Of a stretch of DNA of 64,000 bases, positions 25,294 to 34,598 are shown in pieces; position 1 is the stretch's first letter; each line of letters opens with the position of its first letter. This DNA is from JADJPO01 sp046330955 (GTDB lineage Bacteria; Actinomycetota; Actinomycetes; Actinomycetales; Kineosporiaceae). The notes beneath the pieces are model-generated. The model did no database searches. It saw only the letters and a list, made by a program, of their open reading frames with translations, and was not told where the DNA came from. The position numbers and the translations under genes are program-made. The stretch spans positions 62,001 through 126,000 of the forward strand of contig JAXLRT010000001.1 of assembly GCA_046330955.1 (NCBI GenBank). Direction: 5' to 3'.

Positions 25294-25917
25294 TCAGCGA
25301 CCGGTGTTGAGCCAGCGCCAGTCGCGATCACGGCGCGGGGTGTCGCCGCGGGGCACCCTGCCCGTCGCCCACAGCAGGTCGGTCCAGGGGTCGTCGGTGC
25401 GGGTGACATCTCCGAACAGTCGGTCGAGTACGGCGCTACAGGGGGCCGGGTCGGGCTGCCACGACCAGGCGAGCGTGATGGCCAGGTCGTAGGTGTGCAC
25501 CAGTGCCTCGAGGATGCCCATGGCCGCGAAGTCCCCCGGGCCGGCGGGGCCGCACGGGTGCCAGCTCGTCGTCCCGGACGGGGTCGTGGCCACGGCGGCG
25601 ACGAGCAGACCCCCGCTCGAACGCAGCACATCCGCCATCCCCTGCGTATCGGGGTGGCCGGCGAGCCGCACGCCGTAGGGCACCTGCCCTCGGGCCTGGG
25701 GAGCGGTGAGCTGACCGGCGTAGCCGACGAAGTCGCCGGCCAGATGCTCGACCACCCGCGCACACGACCAGTCCAGGTCGATCGCGGTGACCGACCAATC
25801 GACCGCTCCCCCACCCTGCCCGGCGCCATCGGCAGCGGCCACGGTCGAGGCTACGTGGTCCACGACGCCGGCCAACATCCCGGCCCACGCGCCTGGCCCA
25901 CCCATCGATGAGGTCAC
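25294..25917 (-). CDS. maleylpyruvate isomerase N-terminal (mycothiol-dependent DinB-like) protein
   Basis: 207 residues. VDWSVTAIDLDWSCARVVEH, LAGDFVGYAGQL and ILEALVHTYDLAITL match the MDMPI/DinB-type four-helix bundle with metal-binding His in EH and HTYD. Such proteins use mycothiol, consistent with mca in this window, but the substrate is unknown. GTG at 25917 overlaps the ispH stop (GTGA), so it is probably translated with ispH. Confidence 0.82.
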   Translation of the reverse strand: MTSSMGGPGAWAGMLAGVVDHVASTVAAADGAGQGGGAVDWSVTAIDLDWSCARVVEHLAGDFVGYAGQLTAPQARGQVPYGVRLAGHPDTQGMADVLRSSGGLLVAAVATTPSGTTSWHPCGPAGPGDFAAMGILEALVHTYDLAITLAWSWQPDPAPCSAVLDRLFGDVTRTDDPWTDLLWATGRVPRGDTPRRDRDWRWLNTGR

Positions 25918-26894
25918 GTCGCGCGTTTCAGGTCTCGGCGCAACTCGTGCGGCAACGAGAACAGCAAGTCCTCCTCGGCGGTCCGGACCTCCTGCACCTC
26001 GCCGTACCCTCGCTCGGCCAACCAGTCCAGCACACCCTGCACCAGCACCTCGGGCACCGAGGCCCCCGAGGTCAGCCCGACGGTGGTCACCGGATTCACG
26101 CCATCCGACAGCCACGCCTCGTCGAGTTCGGCGGCCCAGTCGACCCGGTGCGCCGCGCGCGCACCGTGCTCCAGCGCCACCTCGACCAGGCGCACCGAGT
26201 TCGACGAGTTGCTCGACCCCACCACGATCACCAGGTCGCACTCGGGGGCGATCTTCTTGACCGCCACCTGCCGGTTCTGCGTGGCGTAACAGATGTCGTC
26301 ACTCGGCGGGTCGGCCAACTGCGGGAACCGCTCGCGCAGCCGGCGCACGGTCTCCATGGTCTCGTCGACCGACAAGGTGGTCTGACTCAGCCACACCACC
26401 TTGGCCGGATCGCGCACCGTCACCGACGCCACGTCGTCCGGGCCGTTCACCACCTGGATGTGCTGCGGCGCCTCCCCCGCGGTGCCCTCGACCTCCTCGT
26501 GACCGGTGTGCCCGACCAGCAGGATGTCGTAGTCCTCCCGGGCGAACCGGATCGCCTCCTTGTGCACCTTGGTCACCAACGGACACGTGGCATCGATCGT
26601 CCGCAACCCTCGCGCCGCCGCCTGCTGGTGCACCACCGGCGCCACCCCGTGCGCCGAGAACACCACCAGCGCCCCCTCGGGCACCGCGTCGGTCTCGTCG
26701 ACGAACACCGCACCCCGCTGCTCGAGCGTGGCCACCACGTGCCGGTTGTGCACGATCTGCTTGCGCACGTACACCGGGGCGCCGTACAGGTCGAGGGCCT
26801 TGTCCACCGCCTCGACGGCCCGATCGACCCCGGCGCAGTACCCCCGCGGCGCAGCCAGCAATACCCGTCGTCCTGTCTCGCTCACGCCGGTCAT
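25914..26894 (-). CDS. ispH: 4-hydroxy-3-methylbut-2-enyl diphosphate reductase
   Basis: 326 residues. The three iron-sulfur Cys are in APRGYCAGVDRAV, DATCPLVTKVH and SDDICYATQNRQ; VGSSNSSNSVRLVEVAL is the substrate-binding loop, and GLTSGASVPEVLVQGVLDWL closes the fold. Last step of the non-mevalonate pathway, giving IPP and DMAPP. ATG 26894 is preferred; GTG 26885 is possible. It stands divergent to xseA, 29 bp apart, and overlaps the downstream MDMPI-like gene by 4 bp. Confidence 0.96.
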   Translation of the reverse strand: MTGVSETGRRVLLAAPRGYCAGVDRAVEAVDKALDLYGAPVYVRKQIVHNRHVVATLEQRGAVFVDETDAVPEGALVVFSAHGVAPVVHQQAAARGLRTIDATCPLVTKVHKEAIRFAREDYDILLVGHTGHEEVEGTAGEAPQHIQVVNGPDDVASVTVRDPAKVVWLSQTTLSVDETMETVRRLRERFPQLADPPSDDICYATQNRQVAVKKIAPECDLVIVVGSSNSSNSVRLVEVALEHGARAAHRVDWAAELDEAWLSDGVNPVTTVGLTSGASVPEVLVQGVLDWLAERGYGEVQEVRTAEEDLLFSLPHELRRDLKRAT

Positions 26895-26923
26895 CGTAGG
26901 CAGGCCTGCGTAGTGTTGGCCCG

Positions 26924-28168
26924 GTGAGTCCACGGGACATCCCCACAACAGCGGGTGCCACCACCCCGGAGAAGCCCTGGCCGGTGCGCCTGCTGACCTC
27001 CAAGCTCACCGAGTACCTCGCCAAGGCGCCCGCGGTCTGGCTCGAGGGCCAGGTGGTGCAACTCACCCGCCGCCCCGGCCAGGGCACCGTCTACCTCACC
27101 CTGCGCGACACCACCGTCGACATGTCGTTCTCGGTCACGCTGGCCGCCCGGGTGCTCGATGCCCTGCCCACCCCGCTGCACGACGGCAGCCACGTGGTGC
27201 TGCACGCCCGGCCCCAGCTGTTCCCCCGCCGCGGCTCGCTCAGCCTGGCCGCCGACGACCTGCGCCCGATCGGCATCGGCGAGCTGCTGGCCCGGATCGA
27301 GCACCTGCGCCGTCTGCTCGCCGCCGAGGGCCTGTTCGCCGACGAGCGCAAGCGCCCGCTGCCCTTCCTGCCGCACACCATCGGCCTGATCTGCGGCCGG
27401 GCCAGCGCCGCCGAGAAGGACGTCGTCGACAACGCCCGCCGCCGCTGGCCCGAGGTCGGCTTCGACATCCGCGCGGTCGCCGTCCAGGGACCCAACGCGG
27501 TCCCGGACGTGCTGACCGCGCTCGCCGCCCTGGACGCCGAGCCCTCCGTCGAGGTGATCGTGATCGCCCGCGGCGGCGGCTCGCTCGAGGACCTGCTGCC
27601 CTTCAGCAACGAGACCCTGCTGCGCGCCGTCGCCGACTGCCGCACCCCGGTGGTCAGCGCCATCGGCCACGAGGTCGACTCCCCGCTGCTCGACCTGGTC
27701 GCCGACGTGCGCGCCTCCACCCCCACGGACGCCGCGCGCCGCGTCGTGCCGGACGTCGCCGAGGAACGGGCCGGCATCGCCGCCTGCCGCGACCGCGCCC
27801 GCGCCGCGCTCTCGGCCCGCATCGAACGCGAACACCACCTGGTCGCCGACCTGCGCCGCCGTCCGGTGCTGGCCGACCCCGCGCGACTCATCGCCCCGCA
27901 CGCCACCGAGATCGACACCGCCCGTCAGCGCGCCCGCAGCGCCCTGAGCACCCGGCTCGATCGAGCCGCGGACGACGTCACCCACCTGCGTTCACGGGTC
28001 GCTGCGCTCTCACCGGCCGCCACCCTGGCCCGCGGCTACGCCGTGGTGCAGCGCGTCGACGGCGCCGTGGTGCGCGCGGCAGCCGAGCTCGCCGCGGGTG
28101 AGACGGTGCGGATCCGCCTCGCCGAGGGCCGGCTGGACGCCCGGGTCACCGCGACAGCCCCCCGCTGA
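26924..28168 (+). CDS. xseA: exodeoxyribonuclease VII large subunit
   Basis: 414 residues. The N-terminal OB-fold (VWLEGQVVQLTRRPGQGTVY) is followed by the catalytic region: LPHTIGLICGRASAAEKDVV, IARGGGSLEDLLPFSNE and VVSAIGHEVDSPLLDLVADV, all hallmark XseA motifs. The C-terminus is coiled coil, then LARGYAVVQR. With XseB it degrades single-stranded DNA to short oligomers. GTG 26924. xseB follows after 36 bp. Confidence 0.96.
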   Translation: MSPRDIPTTAGATTPEKPWPVRLLTSKLTEYLAKAPAVWLEGQVVQLTRRPGQGTVYLTLRDTTVDMSFSVTLAARVLDALPTPLHDGSHVVLHARPQLFPRRGSLSLAADDLRPIGIGELLARIEHLRRLLAAEGLFADERKRPLPFLPHTIGLICGRASAAEKDVVDNARRRWPEVGFDIRAVAVQGPNAVPDVLTALAALDAEPSVEVIVIARGGGSLEDLLPFSNETLLRAVADCRTPVVSAIGHEVDSPLLDLVADVRASTPTDAARRVVPDVAEERAGIAACRDRARAALSARIEREHHLVADLRRRPVLADPARLIAPHATEIDTARQRARSALSTRLDRAADDVTHLRSRVAALSPAATLARGYAVVQRVDGAVVRAAAELAAGETVRIRLAEGRLDARVTATAPR

Positions 28169-28204
28169 TCGATCCGGCCCGGCGCCATTCCGTACAGTGG
28201 CGCC

Positions 28205-28453
28205 GTGGCCGCCAAGAAGACAGCACCCTCGCCGAGCAGCGCGGCGTCCGACCCGAACGCCGACGTCGCCGACCTCGGCTACGAGCAGGCCCGCGATGCC
28301 CTGGTCGACATCGTGCGCCGGCTCGAGAACGGCGGCGCCGGCCTCGAGGAGTCCCTGGCCCTCTGGGAGCGCGGCGAGGCCCTGGCCACCCGGTGCGAGC
28401 AGTGGCTGGACGGCGCCCGCGCCCGGCTGGACGCCGTCCGGCCCACCGACTGA
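28205..28453 (+). CDS. xseB: exodeoxyribonuclease VII small subunit
   Basis: 82 residues. DLGYEQARDALVDIVRRLEN, GLEESLALWERGEALATRCE is the XseB signature; the protein binds the coiled coil of XseA. GTG 28205. Convergent with the emfourin-like gene, 3 bp apart. Confidence 0.95.
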   Translation: MAAKKTAPSPSSAASDPNADVADLGYEQARDALVDIVRRLENGGAGLEESLALWERGEALATRCEQWLDGARARLDAVRPTD

Positions 28454-28456
28454 GGC

Positions 28457-29017
28457 TCAGGTCTGGATCTGGTGTAACGCCTTCTGCAGCAACGAGACCG
28501 CCTCGGTCAGGGACGGCGGCACCGTGGTGTCGTAGGCGACCACCGTCGCGCCGTGGTAGCCGATCGTGTAGCGCTGCAGATCGGCACCCTGACCGGGCGG
28601 GTAGGTGTGATCACCACTGAACAGACCGGATGCGTCCAAGGCCTGCCGGATCGCCGCGACCTGATCGACTCCGACCTGTCCCGAGCTCTGCCGGCCGCTC
28701 ACGGTCGCCGACGCCGCGCCGTCCGGCTCGATCGTCAGCTCGCGCACCTGACCGCTGAACCCACCCTCGACCCTGAACGTGATCACGCTGCGCTCCCTCC
28801 CCGGGGAATCACCCGCGGTGGCCACCGCGGTACGACTGATCACTGTGGCCGGCGTCGGTGCCGCCGCCGTGCCAGACGGCTCAGACGACTCAGACGGCGC
28901 GGATGTCACAGTGGTCACCCCGGTGGACGGTACCGTCGCGGGCTCGCCGGCGCCGCCGCAGCCACCCATCCCCAGGGTGGCCGCGGCGATCGCCAGCAGG
29001 CGCAGCGTGACTCTCAT
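28457..29017 (-). CDS. emfourin-like protease inhibitor, predicted lipoprotein
   Basis: 186 residues. The N-terminus has a lipoprotein signal (LRLLAIAAATLGMGGC, lipobox MGGC), then a Ser/Thr/Pro linker (~20-75). Residues ~80-186 match emfourin: TFRVEGGFSGQVRELTIEPD, AAIRQALDASGLF and YTIGYHGATVVAYDTTVP. Emfourin inhibits protealysin-like proteases in a 1:1 complex. It lies 10 bp after the protease gene on the same strand. The predicted export of the inhibitor, while the protease lacks a signal, is unusual, since described emfourins are short and cytoplasmic. Confidence 0.78.
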   Translation of the reverse strand: MRVTLRLLAIAAATLGMGGCGGAGEPATVPSTGVTTVTSAPSESSEPSGTAAAPTPATVISRTAVATAGDSPGRERSVITFRVEGGFSGQVRELTIEPDGAASATVSGRQSSGQVGVDQVAAIRQALDASGLFSGDHTYPPGQGADLQRYTIGYHGATVVAYDTTVPPSLTEAVSLLQKALHQIQT

Positions 29018-29027
29018 CCGGCGCAGG

Positions 29028-30095
29028 TCACCCCACACCCACGGCCCGCCATGCACTGCGCACCACCTGAGCAGCTCCCTTCGACACCGTCCCGGCCTTG
29101 ACCAGGATCCGGGCCGATTCGGCCACCTGGGCCGCGGCCTGGGCGAAGGTCGCGTTCTGCGGCAGCTTCTGCAGGGCGTGGTACCAGATCCGGGTCGCCA
29201 CCATCGTGTCACCGAGTTCGGTGGCGACCAGGTAGAACGCCCGGTTCGCGATGCCGGAATTGATGTGCACGCCACCGTTGTCCGCGCTGCCGGTGTAGCG
29301 GTCGGCGTAGTTCGCCGGCTGCGGGTCCTTGCCCAGGATGGGGTTGTCATAAGCGGTCCCGGGGTGGGCCATCGAGCGCAGAGCCTCGCCGTACAGCTCC
29401 GGCCCCATGATCTCGTCACCGATCAGCCAGTCCGCCTCGTGGGGCTTCTCCCCCGCGGCCCACTGCGTGATGGCGGTCCCGAAGACGTCGCTGAAGTGCT
29501 CGTTCAGGGCACCGGACTCCCCCTGGTAGATCAGGCCGGAGGTGAACTGGGTGACCCCGTGGGCCAGTTCGTGACCCACCACGTCGAGCGAGCGGGCGAA
29601 CCCGCTGAAGATGACACCGTCGCCGTCGCCGAAGGTCATCTCGTCGCCGTCCCAGAACGCGTTGTTGAACTGGGTCCCGAAGTGCACGTTGAGGATCAGG
29701 TCCAGGCCGCGGTTGTCGATCGACTGACGGCCCAGGGCGGTGCTGAAGAAGGTGCGCACCGTGCCGGCGCAGTCGTAGGCGCTCAGCGCGTCGGCGTCGT
29801 CGGTCTCGGGCTCACCCTCGGCCCGGACCAACGTCTTGCGCTGGTCGGTGGTGTTCGCGCTGTCGTAGACCTCGCGCCGCGAGGTACCGGTGGGCTTGGG
29901 CGCCAGCGCCATCACACCGGCGTCCGCGGCGCCGTCGGCCGCCGCCTGCAACGCTCCGGCACGACGCTTGCGCGCGGCGTCCGCCAACGACTGCTGGTCA
30001 CGCTCGGCCGCCGCGCCGGATGTGTTCGCCGCGACCTCTTTCTGGACATACGGCGGGACGAACAGGCATCTGCCGCCGATGACGGGGTATGGCAT
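29028..30095 (-). CDS. protealysin-like M4 metalloprotease
   Basis: 355 residues. The catalytic zinc motif HELAH is at 175-179 (DVVGHELAHGVTQFTSGL) and the third ligand motif is GALNEHFSDVFGT at ~195-207. The N-terminal FVPPYVQKEVA carries a PPY-type propeptide motif of the protealysin subgroup. There is no signal peptide, so it is cytoplasmic or exported by another route. ATG 30095 has GGGAGGT upstream. The emfourin-like gene follows in the same operon. Typical total length for the subgroup is ~340. Confidence 0.88.
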   Translation of the reverse strand: MPYPVIGGRCLFVPPYVQKEVAANTSGAAAERDQQSLADAARKRRAGALQAAADGAADAGVMALAPKPTGTSRREVYDSANTTDQRKTLVRAEGEPETDDADALSAYDCAGTVRTFFSTALGRQSIDNRGLDLILNVHFGTQFNNAFWDGDEMTFGDGDGVIFSGFARSLDVVGHELAHGVTQFTSGLIYQGESGALNEHFSDVFGTAITQWAAGEKPHEADWLIGDEIMGPELYGEALRSMAHPGTAYDNPILGKDPQPANYADRYTGSADNGGVHINSGIANRAFYLVATELGDTMVATRIWYHALQKLPQNATFAQAAAQVAESARILVKAGTVSKGAAQVVRSAWRAVGVG

Positions 30096-30192
30096 CTCGA
30101 CCTCCCGAGTAGGTGGCCACCCGGACTGGTGAAACCACTCTGGGACGTAGAGACGCCAGCACCCGGTTAGATACCAGGTGGGCTCGCCGGCC

Positions 30193-31707
30193 TCAGGACA
30201 CCCGGCACACCGGGTCGACCAGCACCCCGGGACGCCGCAGCACGACGATGACATTCCGCTGTTCGTAGGGCGTGAACCCGCGCCGCAGCGCCTCGGCGTA
30301 GGCCTGCGGCGGAGGCACTCCCTGCCACCCGGTGTCCGGCCGGCTGAAGTCGAGCACCATCCAGGTCGCCAGGTCGTTCGACCGGCCCACCCGGGTCACG
30401 TAATCCCGGCGGGTCAGCTGCGGCGCCACCGTGTTGTCCGATTCGACGCACACGTCGTCCGGGATCAGTGGCAGCACCTGATCGATCGCCTGCACCCGCA
30501 GGTCACGCGCCCAGAACCGTTGCGTGACAAGGCGACTCAATGGGTAGTCGCCGGCCTGCACCAGCATCCCCACCACCAGCACCGCGGCGCAGCCGGCGAG
30601 CCAGCCGGCCACCACACGCTCGCCGACGCGGCCTCGGATCGCGCGGGCCCGGACGACGCGTGCCAGCGCGGCCACGGCGTCCACCGCGGCCAGGAACATG
30701 ATCGGCGACAGCACCGAGGAGTAGTGGAAGTTCGTGCTCCACAACAGATCTCGCTCGTTCAGCATCCGCTGAGCCAGCAACGGCAGGGCGAGGATCACGT
30801 ACCGCGACGCCAGGCAGGCGTACAGCACCGGCATCCCCAGCATCAGCAGGGTGTGGGCCTTCTTCCACGGCGTCACCATCATCACCAGCACCGACCAGGG
30901 ATGGGTGAGCACGAACCGCAGCGCGCTGGCCGGGTCGGGGCCGAGCGCCGGGAAGGTCCAGTAGACGAACCCGGCGCCTCCCGCGAAGTGCGGGATCACC
31001 ACCGAGGTGGCCAGCTCGTAGCCGGCCAGGCCGAGCACCATCAGGGCGCCGCCCCAGAGCAGGTCGGAGCGCGCGGGACGCAGTCGCCGGGCGCCGTCCT
31101 CACCACGCCCCCAGCGCCCCCAGCGCACGGCGTGGACGGCGACCAGCACCCCGACCAGCAGGACGACGGCCCCCATGTCCTCCCGAGTGGCGAGCAGCCC
31201 CAGGCACGCCAGCAGCGTCGTCCGGCGGGCTCGGCGATCGACGGCATCGATCACCAGCGCGAGCAAGGGCACCGCGAAGGCGATCTCGTGGACGTCGAAC
31301 TGCACCATACGCTGCAACGGCCAACTGATGACGTAGAGCCCCGCCACCAGCACCGCCGGCCGCGAGCCGAGCCGGCGCGCCGTGAAGCGCGCCACCGGGA
31401 TCACCGACACCGCGATCAACGCGGCTTGAGCGGCCAGCAACATCCGGGGGTCGTCCCAGATCCAGTAGAGCGGCGCCCAGAGCGCGATGATCGGGTGGAA
31501 GTGATCGCCGAGCAGGTGGTAGCCCGGGGCCTTCAAGGGCACGATCGGGGCCTCGAACCGCGCGTAGGCGCGCACCGCCTGATCGAAGATGCCCAGGTCG
31601 AACCCGGTCGTCAGGTACCGGGCGTGCCGCGCCCACGAATAGGCGACGTCGATCAGGAAGGCGGCGACCGCCACCAGGGCGAGCCACTGCCGGTCACGCC
31701 GGGTCAC
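30193..31707 (-). CDS. DUF2079 polytopic membrane protein
   Basis: 504 residues with roughly ten membrane helices. ARYLTTGFDLGIFDQAVRAY, LLGDHFHPIIALWAPLYWIW and LLATREDMGAVVLL match DUF2079, a GT-C-like fold group whose substrates are unknown; acidic residues in the first loop (FDLGIFD) are conserved. C-terminal ~110 residues are soluble. GTG at 31707 overlaps the DUF4245 stop by 4 bp. In many actinomycetes DUF4245 stands beside other genes, so this pairing is local. Confidence 0.85.
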   Translation of the reverse strand: MTRRDRQWLALVAVAAFLIDVAYSWARHARYLTTGFDLGIFDQAVRAYARFEAPIVPLKAPGYHLLGDHFHPIIALWAPLYWIWDDPRMLLAAQAALIAVSVIPVARFTARRLGSRPAVLVAGLYVISWPLQRMVQFDVHEIAFAVPLLALVIDAVDRRARRTTLLACLGLLATREDMGAVVLLVGVLVAVHAVRWGRWGRGEDGARRLRPARSDLLWGGALMVLGLAGYELATSVVIPHFAGGAGFVYWTFPALGPDPASALRFVLTHPWSVLVMMVTPWKKAHTLLMLGMPVLYACLASRYVILALPLLAQRMLNERDLLWSTNFHYSSVLSPIMFLAAVDAVAALARVVRARAIRGRVGERVVAGWLAGCAAVLVVGMLVQAGDYPLSRLVTQRFWARDLRVQAIDQVLPLIPDDVCVESDNTVAPQLTRRDYVTRVGRSNDLATWMVLDFSRPDTGWQGVPPPQAYAEALRRGFTPYEQRNVIVVLRRPGVLVDPVCRVS

Positions 31708-32300
31708 GAGCCGAGTTTCAGCCGATCGGCCAGGACCTTGGCGTCCTCGGTGCCGCCGACCTTGGCCAGGATCAACGTGGTCCGCTTCGGCTCGCGCAAC
31801 AACAACGAGGTGATCTCCTTCTCCGGCTTGACCAGCACCTGCCAGGTGTGGCCCGCCGTGCTGAGCTCACCGGACGGCGTCCCGCCCTGGGTGAGCGAGC
31901 TCTGCCAGCGCTGGTTCCAGCCCGAGGCCTGCATCAGGCCGACGTAGCGTCCGGTATCGGTCAGGTAGTTGACCGTCCAGGTGGACAGGCCACCGGTGTC
32001 GCGACGGACGTCGGCGCTGGTCACGGTCCAGCCGGGCGGCACCACGTTCTCGACCGTGAACCCCAGCTCGGAGCTGGCGCCGCGCGCCGGTGGCACGAGG
32101 TCGACCGCCGGTCGGGGCACCGAGGTCGGCCGCGGGATGAGCAGCACCCAGATGATCACCAGGCCGAGGATGGCGAGCGTGGCGAGCAGCATGGCCGAGC
32201 CCGTGGTGCGCCGGCGAGCCCGCGGCGGTGGCACCTCGGCCGAGGCCGGCGGCGAATCTGCAGCGGCGGAAGGCTGGTCGATGGGCACGAGCACTACCAT
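31704..32300 (-). CDS. DUF4245 single-pass membrane protein
   Basis: 198 residues. One membrane helix (AMLLATLAILGLVIIWVLLI, ~36-55) after a cytoplasmic Pro-rich N-terminus; the rest is extracytoplasmic: LGFTVENVVPPGWTVTSADV, GLSTWTVNYLTDTGRYVGLM, KRTTLILAKVGGTEDA. It matches DUF4245, conserved between xseB and fum/glpX in actinobacteria (Rv1100 in M. tuberculosis). Function unknown. Only 8 bp separate it from the divergent fructokinase start. Confidence 0.88.
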   Translation of the reverse strand: MVVLVPIDQPSAAADSPPASAEVPPPRARRRTTGSAMLLATLAILGLVIIWVLLIPRPTSVPRPAVDLVPPARGASSELGFTVENVVPPGWTVTSADVRRDTGGLSTWTVNYLTDTGRYVGLMQASGWNQRWQSSLTQGGTPSGELSTAGHTWQVLVKPEKEITSLLLREPKRTTLILAKVGGTEDAKVLADRLKLGS

Positions 32301-32308
32301 CCCACGTC

Positions 32309-33280
32309 ATGGACGACGTGCTGGTGGTGGGCGAGGCCCTGGTCGACATCGTGCGCCGGCTGGACGGCAGCACGGACGAGCACCCAGGCGGCAGCCCGGC
32401 CAACGTGGCGCTCGGGCTGGGCCGGCTCGGCCGTCGGGTCCGGCTGCTGACCCGCTTCGGGGACGACGCCCGGGGTGCCGCCATCCGGGCAAGGCTGGAG
32501 GCCTCGGCGGTGCAGATCGTCCCGGCGTCCCAGAGCTCTGCGCCCACGTCCACCGCGACGGCCACCCTCGACGCGGCCGGGGTGGCGACCTACGACTTCG
32601 AGATCGACTGGCGGCTGCCGGACGACGCGCGCTCGCTCGCCCAGCTCGGCGAGCCCGGTGAGCCCGGCCCCGACGGCCGGGCCGGCCGGCCCGGCCTGCC
32701 CGCACGCGCCCTGCACACCGGCTCGATCGCCGCCTTCCTGCAGCCGGGCGGTGACGCGGTGTACGACCTGATCGCCGAGGCGGCCGGCTCGATGACGGTA
32801 ACCTACGACCCGAACGCCCGGCCCCGGTTGATGGGCGACCCGGCCGCCGCGCGTGAGCGCGTCGAACGATTCGTGACGCACTGCGATCTGGTCAAGGTCA
32901 GCGACGAGGACCTCGACTGGCTCTCCCCGGGCGAGGACCCGGCCGAGGTGATCGCCCGGTGGCTGCAGCTGGGGCCGGCCGTGGTGATCCTCACCCGCGG
33001 TGGGGCGGGCGCCCTGGGCGTGTGCCGCGCCGGGCAGGCCGATGTCTCGCCGGTGCCGATCACCGTGGTGGACACCGTGGGAGCGGGCGACTCGTTCATG
33101 TCCGGCCTGCTGGACTACCTCGCCGGGGCGAACTTGCTCGGCGGTGAGCACCGGGCGGCACTGCAGGCCCTGGAGCTGAAGGACCTGACCGCGATGCTCG
33201 AGCACGCCGTCCGGATCTCGGCGATCACCTGCCAGCGCGCCGGCGCCGACCCGCCGACCCGTGCCGACCTCGGCGGCTGA
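32309..33280 (+). CDS. PfkB-family fructokinase-like sugar kinase
   Basis: 323 residues. VVGEALVDIVRRLDG and HPGGSPANVALGLGRLGR are the N-terminal PfkB motif; the ATP-site signature is VVDTVGAGDSFMSGLL with catalytic Asp in GAGD. Length and motif fit fructokinases (ScrK). It converges with the LacI-family gene, which regulates the amylosucrase gene on the far side. Fructose released by amylosucrase is the logical substrate: this is a context inference. Confidence 0.88.
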   Translation: MDDVLVVGEALVDIVRRLDGSTDEHPGGSPANVALGLGRLGRRVRLLTRFGDDARGAAIRARLEASAVQIVPASQSSAPTSTATATLDAAGVATYDFEIDWRLPDDARSLAQLGEPGEPGPDGRAGRPGLPARALHTGSIAAFLQPGGDAVYDLIAEAAGSMTVTYDPNARPRLMGDPAAARERVERFVTHCDLVKVSDEDLDWLSPGEDPAEVIARWLQLGPAVVILTRGGAGALGVCRAGQADVSPVPITVVDTVGAGDSFMSGLLDYLAGANLLGGEHRAALQALELKDLTAMLEHAVRISAITCQRAGADPPTRADLGG

Positions 33281-33283
33281 GTC

Positions 33284-34372
33284 TCAGGTCACTCGGGCGG
33301 GGGGCCGGCCCGTCGTCCGGCGCAGCACCAGGCGGACGTCGTGGAAGCGCACCTCGGCGTCCGGCGCGGTGTCGGCGTGCGGATCGAGCCGCTCGATCAG
33401 CCACCGGGCTGCCGCCGCGCCCTGGTCCGCGACCGGCTGGGCGACGGTGGTCAGGTCGAAGGTGTGAGCCAGTTCGTGGTCGTCCAGCCCCACGATCGAG
33501 ACGTCCTCGGGGCAGCGCAGGCCACTGTGACGCAGCGCCCGCAACGCCCCGAAGGCCATCTCGTCGGACTGGCAGAACACGGCGGTCGGCGCACCCCCCG
33601 GCTGCGAGAGCAGCGCGGTCATGGCCAGCTCACCGCCCTCGGCGGTGAACCGCCCGTCACGCTCCCACCCGGATCGCACCTCGATGCCGGCCATGGCCAA
33701 CGCCTCGCGGTACCCCTGGGTGCGCCAGCCGGGCACGCTGAAGTGTTCCGGGCCGTCGAGGTCGCCGCCGATGCACCCGATGCGCCGGTGCCCCAGGTTG
33801 ATCAGGTGTTGCACCGCGAGCCGGGCGGCGGCGACGTTGTCGACCCGCTCGCCGTGCACCCCGGTCATCGGTTCGGCCACCCCGGCCAAAGGCACCCCCA
33901 GCGAGCGCAGGGCGGTGATCTCGCGGGCGTCCAGCGGCAGGGCGACCACCAGGACACCGTCGACCCGGCGGCGCAGCGGCAGGGTCTCGAAGAACTCGGC
34001 CCGGCGCTGGGTGTCGGACAGCACGTGCAGGATCAGGTCGTACCCGCGCCCGCGCAGCACCTCCTCGATGCCACGCAGCACCTCGGCGAAGAACCACCGA
34101 CCGGCGTAGGGCAGGACGACGCCGATGGCGTTGATCCGCCCCGTCACCAGGCCGGAGGCGAGCGGCGAGACGGTGTAGTCGAGCTCGGCGGCGGCCGCGA
34201 GCACCCGGTCACGGGTGGCGGGGGACACATTGGGCATGTCGCGCAAGGCGCGCGAGACGGTCGCGACCGAGACCCCGGCGCGGGCGGCGACGTCCACGAT
34301 GCTGGCGCGCGAGAACGGCCCGGCTGCCCGTGCGGACGACCAGCCCTGGGGCAGCGGAGAGACTGCGTGCAC
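33284..34372 (-). CDS. LacI-family transcriptional regulator of the sucrose module
   Basis: 362 residues from GTG 34372. The HTH is SIVDVAARAGVSVATVSRAL followed by the hinge-helix region LDYTVSPLASGL; the ligand domain contains AIGVVLPYAGRWFFAEVLRG, GCIGGDLDGPEHFSVPGWRT and IVGLDDHELAHTFDLTTVAQ. Longer in-frame starts to 34534 have no homology. It is divergent from the amylosucrase gene, with a candidate operator between them. Ligand unknown, possibly sucrose or fructose. Confidence 0.85.
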   Translation of the reverse strand: MHAVSPLPQGWSSARAAGPFSRASIVDVAARAGVSVATVSRALRDMPNVSPATRDRVLAAAAELDYTVSPLASGLVTGRINAIGVVLPYAGRWFFAEVLRGIEEVLRGRGYDLILHVLSDTQRRAEFFETLPLRRRVDGVLVVALPLDAREITALRSLGVPLAGVAEPMTGVHGERVDNVAAARLAVQHLINLGHRRIGCIGGDLDGPEHFSVPGWRTQGYREALAMAGIEVRSGWERDGRFTAEGGELAMTALLSQPGGAPTAVFCQSDEMAFGALRALRHSGLRCPEDVSIVGLDDHELAHTFDLTTVAQPVADQGAAAARWLIERLDPHADTAPDAEVRFHDVRLVLRRTTGRPPARVT

Positions 34373-34446
34373 GCTGAGGCCTTTCCCCCCTTGCCCGGGT
34401 CCGGCACGGGGGTTTGCTGCCAAGGTGACATGTCCGACGTCCTGCT

Positions 34447-34459
34447 GGCAAGCGCTTCC
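34447..34459. promoter_or_regulatory. LacI-type operator candidate
   Basis: GGCAAGCGCTTCC centred on palindromic AAGCGCTT lies between lacI and the amylosucrase gene, 75 bp from the lacI start and 140 bp from the amylosucrase GTG. It resembles LacI/CcpA-family sites of the GCAAGCGCTTGC type. Confidence 0.5.
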
Positions 34460-34598
34460 AGGAGCTGATTCGGCCTGCTCCCCAGCACGACGGGGGTGGG
34501 AGCGAATCGGTGAGCCGGAGCACCGGGCGAACAAAGGTTTACATCTCTACAGTGACCCTCGAGTGACAGGTCGGTCCCTCACACGCCGAGGAGGAACT

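Noticed and set aside
30178..31947. 589-codon plus-strand frame over the DUF2079 gene
   Set aside because: His/Arg/Gln-rich low-complexity translation, antisense to a membrane protein with clear helices.
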